Positions 63,393-64,000 of a stretch of DNA of 64,000 bases are shown piece by piece. The DNA comes from DASQPR01 sp963831705. GTDB taxonomy: Bacteria; Actinomycetota; Actinomycetes; Mycobacteriales; Micromonosporaceae. The position numbers and the translations under genes are program-made. The stretch lies in the NCBI GenBank assembly GCA_963831705.1, contig CAWHRE010000010.1, positions 1,426,001-1,490,000 of the forward strand, given 5' to 3'. Below the pieces are notes generated by a model. The model worked only from the letters and a program-made list of their open reading frames with translations, was not told the origin of the DNA and did no database searches. Numbering within the stretch: position 1 is the first letter of the stretch; each line of letters begins with the position of its first letter.

Positions 63393-63431
63393 CCGCAGGC
63401 CCGATCGGCGTATTGCCGATCGGGCCTGCGG
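63393..63431 (+). terminator. 17-bp perfect hairpin terminator after the sigma factor gene
   Basis: CCGCAGGCCCGATCGGC at 63393-63409 pairs exactly with 63415-63431 around a GTATT loop. It begins 11 bases after the sigma stop codon. No clear U tract follows, which is common for actinobacterial terminators. It separates the sigma gene from the ABC transporter gene. Confidence 0.75.
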
Positions 63432-63539
63432 CGTCTGCTATGACATTTGTCAGGGTCAGTTCGGGGTATTCCGGCCTTACGCGCTGCTAGGCGTAGCCGT
63501 ACCCTCAAAACGTGATCATTTGACCAGGAGGACTGACAC

Positions 63540-64000
63540 ATGATCGAGGCGCGAAGCCTCACCAAACGGTACGGCGACAAGCTGGCCGTAGACGACCTGT
63601 CATTCACTGTGCAACCGGGCATCGTCACCGGCTTCCTCGGGCCGAACGGCGCCGGTAAGTCGACAACGATGCGCATGATGCTCGGATTGGATCGGCCGAC
63701 GAGCGGCCAGGCACTAATCAACGGCAAGCCCTACCGGGCCGCGAACGCACCGTTGCGGGAGGTCGGCGCGTTGCTCGACGCGAAGGACGTGCACGGCGGC
63801 CGGACCGCGAAAGCCCATCTGACGTCACTCGTCCAGTCCAACGGCCTTCCCATGCGGCGGGTGTCCGACGTGCTCGAACTGACCGGTATGTCCGAGGTCG
63901 CGAACAAGCGGATCAAGGGCTTTTCGCTGGGCATGTCCCAGCGGCTCGGCATCGCCGCGGCGATGCTCGGCGACCCACAGATCCTGATGTTCGACGAGCC
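63540..64000 (+). CDS. ABC transporter ATP-binding protein, cut by the window end
   Basis: 153 residues are present; the 3' part lies outside the window. Walker A 'GPNGAGKSTTMRMMLG', ABC signature 'FSLGMSQRLGIAAAML' and Walker B 'ILMFDEP' are all visible. The short linker and 'EARSLTKRYGDKLAVDDLSF' start resemble drug- or bacteriocin-export ATPases of the DrrA/CcmA type, which pair with a separate membrane protein encoded downstream. AGGAGG at 63526-63531 precedes ATG 63540 by eight bases. Confidence 0.93.
   Translation, partial: MIEARSLTKRYGDKLAVDDLSFTVQPGIVTGFLGPNGAGKSTTMRMMLGLDRPTSGQALINGKPYRAANAPLREVGALLDAKDVHGGRTAKAHLTSLVQSNGLPMRRVSDVLELTGMSEVANKRIKGFSLGMSQRLGIAAAMLGDPQILMFDE

Overview
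The window is 64 kb of high-GC DNA whose gene content points to a free-living, aerobic actinobacterium. Supporting signs are a 14-gene nuoA-N operon, menaquinone made by the futalosine route (mqnA, mqnC), cytochrome c maturation System II next to hemL, ECF sigma/zinc anti-sigma pairs, a SigB/SigF-type sigma factor, an EccE-like type VII secretion protein and very tight GTGA/ATGA gene overlaps. The lineage below class level cannot be read safely from the sequence. No rRNA, tRNA, CRISPR array or intact transposon was seen.

Layout. 0.2-5 kb: EccE-like membrane protein, small holin-like membrane protein, RarD permease, an ECF sigma/anti-sigma pair and an IclR regulator. 5.1-24 kb (minus strand): one long respiratory gene train reading menG, menJ-like reductase, nuoA to nuoN, then a long-chain polyprenyl diphosphate synthase; it covers quinone methylation, tail saturation, tail synthesis and the enzyme that reduces the quinone. 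24-32 kb (minus): mqnC, an aldo/keto reductase, a SigK/RskA-like pair and paaABCDE for phenylacetyl-CoA epoxidation. 32-39 kb (minus): hemL, histidine phosphatase, TlpA-like thioredoxin, ccdA, resB, ccsB and mqnA. 39-43.4 kb (minus): tandem YbjQ-domain protein, oligopeptidase B and a Fic protein whose start region carries an operator-like palindrome. 43.7-50 kb: glcDEF glycolate oxidase, a threonine-dehydratase-like enzyme and two membrane-anchored proteins. 50-54 kb: valS, a decayed sedolisin gene and a lipoprotein. 54.2-61.7 kb: a guanidine-I (ykkC) riboswitch followed by a five-gene guanidine assimilation operon and a convergent LysR gene. 61.9-64 kb: DUF1810 protein, SigB/SigF-like sigma factor and the start of an ABC transporter ATPase, cut by the window end.

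The most interesting part is the guanidine locus. The riboswitch, permease, two DUF1989 proteins (carboxyguanidine deiminase type), carboxylase and allophanate hydrolase form a complete-looking pathway, but the carboxylase consists only of its carboxyltransferase half. The biotin carboxylase and biotin carrier domains are absent from the protein and from its neighbours, so a shared acyl-CoA carboxylase alpha subunit would have to work in trans.

Two families of short dispersed repeats occur in the intergenic regions: a 75-bp element (three copies) and a 64-bp hairpin element (two copies plus a half copy). Six conserved genes (polyprenyl synthase, nuoN, nuoL, nuoE, glcD, valS) contain eleven net +1 frameshifts. 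Removing one base at each restores full-length proteins of normal size, so these look like errors in the sequence rather than dead genes.
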